Shown here in pieces: positions 62,938 to 64,000 of a stretch of 64,000 bases of DNA (its first letter is position 1; each line of letters begins with the position of its first letter). This DNA comes from Sinonovacula constricta (Eukaryota > Mollusca > Bivalvia > Cardiida > Solecurtidae). The stretch spans positions 22,569,563 to 22,633,562 of the forward strand of contig CM017564.1 in assembly GCA_007844125.1 (NCBI GenBank), written 5' to 3'. The notes under the pieces were generated by a model, which saw nothing but the letters and a program-made list of their open reading frames with translations, searched no databases and was not told where the DNA came from. The position numbers and the translations under genes were made by a program.

Positions 62938-64000
62938 AAAAGCCCTTGTTGATGCTTAATACTAAGGTCACTGCTGGGCCACGGCTACAGAGAACGTTCT
63001 TTTATGATGACATTTCGGAAAAGTTGCATTTGTTCGATAAAAGCGAATGACAGAATTGTCTGTTTAAAGTGCATTTTACTTTTCACAAAACAAGCACACA
63101 TAAACAGTAAGCACTATTTAACTTAGGCGCACAGTTTACGTGGCGAAACTTAATCCATATTGTTCAAATTTCACCAAGTCTATCTAAATGCTTCAGTAAG
63201 AGATCTGTACATTCAAACAGAAGATGAGCAGAAGACATTTGAAAATAAGTAAGAAGAAAACAGAAACAATAGGAGGAAGATGAGAAAAAGGAGGGATTGA
63301 GAAGGGTGACAATAGCAGGAAGAAAGAAAAGGAGAATAATTTAATCGCTCAGCTCGCTCCTGCTACGCTTCATTGTTCCATTGTTTCTCACTCTTATCAT
63401 TGCGTTGTTTCTGATCGGGGTTTACTAGTGGTGTGGTTTAGTGTAAGCGCAGTTTATTAGTGCGTAACTTTCACCTCTTTTGTTCAAACAAATAAATTAA
63501 TATTGCCTGATTAAGATCGCAAGAAATACCTTTATTGGTGTCCTAGAGCTATATGTGCAAAACAAACATCTATTTCCTATCTGAATTAGCTATTTTAAAG
63601 TAAGGAGACCGCTTGTTGGAGATCACATTATATCATCATCCGGGTTATCTTCTCTGACTTGGTTATCTTTACCATATATGGAAAATGGCCATAACCCAGG
63701 CGGCCATGTGTTTTGATAGATCATATGCTTTGAAAGATATGTATACAGTTCCACACAAAGAATGGGTATATTAAACATCAAGGCTTTTGTAGTTTTGGGG
63801 TATAGAACTAGTATAGAACTATGCAGGAACAATGGCTAGGCCCCTGACAACCACGTTACGTGTAGGATTAAAATTATTTAAACACGTTTTTCCCCTTACC
63901 GGCTAAATCTTCTGGGGAAGATTATTTAATTGGGCCAGTGATTTTAGAGGAGATGTCGTTTTAAAAAAAGTTGATGCCAGAATGTGCCATGTCACTAACG
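62938..64000. other. continuation of gene 2 intron or intergenic DNA, nothing recognised
   Basis: An A/G-rich tract lies at about 63220-63340. No coding segment with family resemblance was found. Confidence 0.5.

Noticed and set aside
62317..62952. 211-codon Pro/Thr/His-rich open frame and its opposite-strand partner
   Set aside because: Almost all of it is a CA/CCA low-complexity tract; composition alone explains the open frames on both strands.

Overview
The window looks like intergenic and intronic DNA from an AT-rich animal genome, most likely a bivalve mollusc. That assignment is an inference. It rests on RING-less B-box/coiled-coil/beta-propeller TRIM-like genes with GT-AG introns, on decayed Penelope-like and Crypton-like elements, on tRNA-derived SINE remnants, and on a very high minisatellite load. 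Roughly a quarter of the 64 kb is tandem repeat. No prokaryotic operon, rRNA or functional tRNA was seen.

Layout. About 3.2-10.5 kb holds one three-exon TRIM-like gene on the + strand. About 58.2 kb to beyond 61.0 kb holds the first two exons of a paralogue on the same strand, whose exon 1 carries two opposite 1-base frame shifts in homopolymers. The 48 kb between them has no intact gene that I can support. It contains: a 6.1 kb array of a 31-bp unit (13.75-19.81 kb); a zone of inverted 57/56-bp arrays around a 30-bp array and a GGAT tract (22.1-24.65 kb); a 4.4 kb array of a 39-bp unit that passes directly into 1.7 kb of a 40-bp sister unit (31.08-37.1 kb); a 3.0 kb array of a 76-bp unit (43.7-46.7 kb); and 1.1 kb of a 22-bp unit (49.0-50.1 kb). 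Three wrecked coding remnants lie between arrays: an EGF-like cysteine-rich pseudogene (38.0-38.8 kb, +), a Penelope-like reverse transcriptase (39.3-40.1 kb, -) and a Crypton/DUF3504-type tyrosine recombinase (41.8-42.8 kb, +). At least three dispersed repeat families occur more than once: A (1.1 and 22.1 kb, opposite orientation), B (27.4-28.0, 47.6, 51.8, 52.9 and 55.1 kb) and C (51.5 and 56.4 kb).

How it fits together. The two TRIM-like genes share exon lengths, splice phases and domain order, so they are tandem paralogues pushed apart by repeat growth and transposon insertion. Family knowledge suggests the proteins act as cytoplasmic, possibly innate-immune, scaffold proteins; nothing in the sequence proves this. 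The very long open frames at 31-35 kb (up to 962 codons) are explained by a 39-bp unit (13 codons) that lacks stops, and should not be taken as genes without transcript evidence.
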